Under the pieces are notes generated by a model. It did not search any database and was not told where the DNA came from. It saw only the letters and a program-made list of their open reading frames with translations. From NCBI GenBank assembly GCA_963971405.1, contig OZ020487.1, positions 9,273,344-9,337,343 on the forward strand: 64,000 nucleotides of DNA. The letters are read 5' to 3'. This DNA comes from Psococerastis gibbosa. Its lineage: Eukaryota; Arthropoda; Insecta; Psocodea; Psocidae. Positions 63,585-64,000 of the stretch are shown piece after piece; the first letter of the stretch is position 1; every line of letters starts with the position of its first letter. The position numbers were made by a program, and so were the translations under genes.

Positions 63585-63735
63585 ACTTGTGCGAGTCTTT
63601 ACACGCCATGCAATCGGAGACGTGTCGTACTCATCACGGGTAATAACCTACAGAGGCGACTGAAAAGGTCAATCGGATACATTCATTAAATTGTTTGTAT
63701 GCGATTTATCTTTTTATAAAAAAAAACAAAAACAA
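63585..63735 (+). repeat. SINE-like repeat, family 1, 5'-truncated
   Basis: TGCACTTGTGCGAGTCTTTA, CACGCCATGCAATCGGAGAC and GCGATTTATCTTTTTATAAA with an A/C tail. Lacks the TGGCCAGGTGG start. Confidence 0.75.
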
Positions 63736-64000
63736 AACAGTAAGCGGTAAATCAGCGATCGGCTCAAGTCGCTATCAAAATCCGCTCATTGCTGTTAAAG
63801 AAGGTTTTTTTTGCAAGGATGAGAGCATTACTTATTAACTGGTACCGTACGCAAAAGTAAAAAAAATACTTTTAACAGTAAAAAAAGACCGAAACATGAA
63901 GTCTCTTGATTAATTAATCAATGTCAAATTATTCTGTTGATCAGTGAGTGCTCAATTTTGAAGGAAGGAAAAGAGTGTCTGATCGATCGCCAAGTTCTTT
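63736..64000. other. No recognisable feature
   Basis: AT-rich end of the window. Confidence 0.4.

Overview
This window reads as nuclear DNA from an animal, most likely an insect and possibly a hemipteran. It is AT-rich, has spliced exons separated by very long introns, and contains no bacterial-style operons. It is packed with SINEs, 5'-truncated non-LTR retrotransposons (LINEs), hAT-like and PIF/Harbinger-like non-autonomous DNA elements, and microsatellites. The species assignment is inference from general character only.

Host coding content is small. A signal-peptide exon (coding 20574-20900, donor at 20901) is phase-compatible with a second exon (34404-34575, donor at 34576) across an intron of about 13.5 kb. 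Together they give about 166 residues of a secreted protein I do not recognise, which continues beyond 34576. A second, weaker candidate is a terminal coding exon at 3287-3410 on the + strand, which would close an upstream gene. No other host exon is convincing.

Layout. 0-5 kb: SINE fragments, three inverted-terminal elements (two hAT-like copies with perfect 8-bp target-site duplications, TSDs) and the candidate terminal exon. 5-11 kb: three copies of a recurrent ~880-bp repeat (family A), a TTAA-flanked foldback and a long-arm foldback. 12-14 kb: a LINE 3' half with RT tail and RNase H. 15-19 kb: a Harbinger-like MITE inside another repeat, then a decayed LINE interrupted by a LINE-derived retroposon. 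20.5-34.6 kb: the secreted-protein gene, whose intron holds many nested insertions, including a SINE split by a LINE, a foldback split by a SINE that is itself split, and a LINE scrap expanded into a 49-bp tandem array. 35-58 kb: more copies of the same families, a LINE reverse transcriptase at 41.2-43.4 kb, a 502-bp hAT element at 47.7-48.2 kb and a diverged tandem pair at 53.9-54.8 kb. 58.6-63.0 kb: the most complete LINE, with an ORF1-like RNA-binding protein, endonuclease and RT, all broken by stops and frameshifts.

Nothing looks like a CRISPR array, defence island, virus or biosynthetic cluster, and I found no convincing new biological system. The informative material is the insertion history, readable from TSDs, the modular foldback elements, and two cases where a transposon edge lies within about 30 bp of a splice acceptor. 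Boundaries without a stated TSD are approximate. Clade names for repeats are inferred from termini, TSD length and protein motifs, not from a database search.
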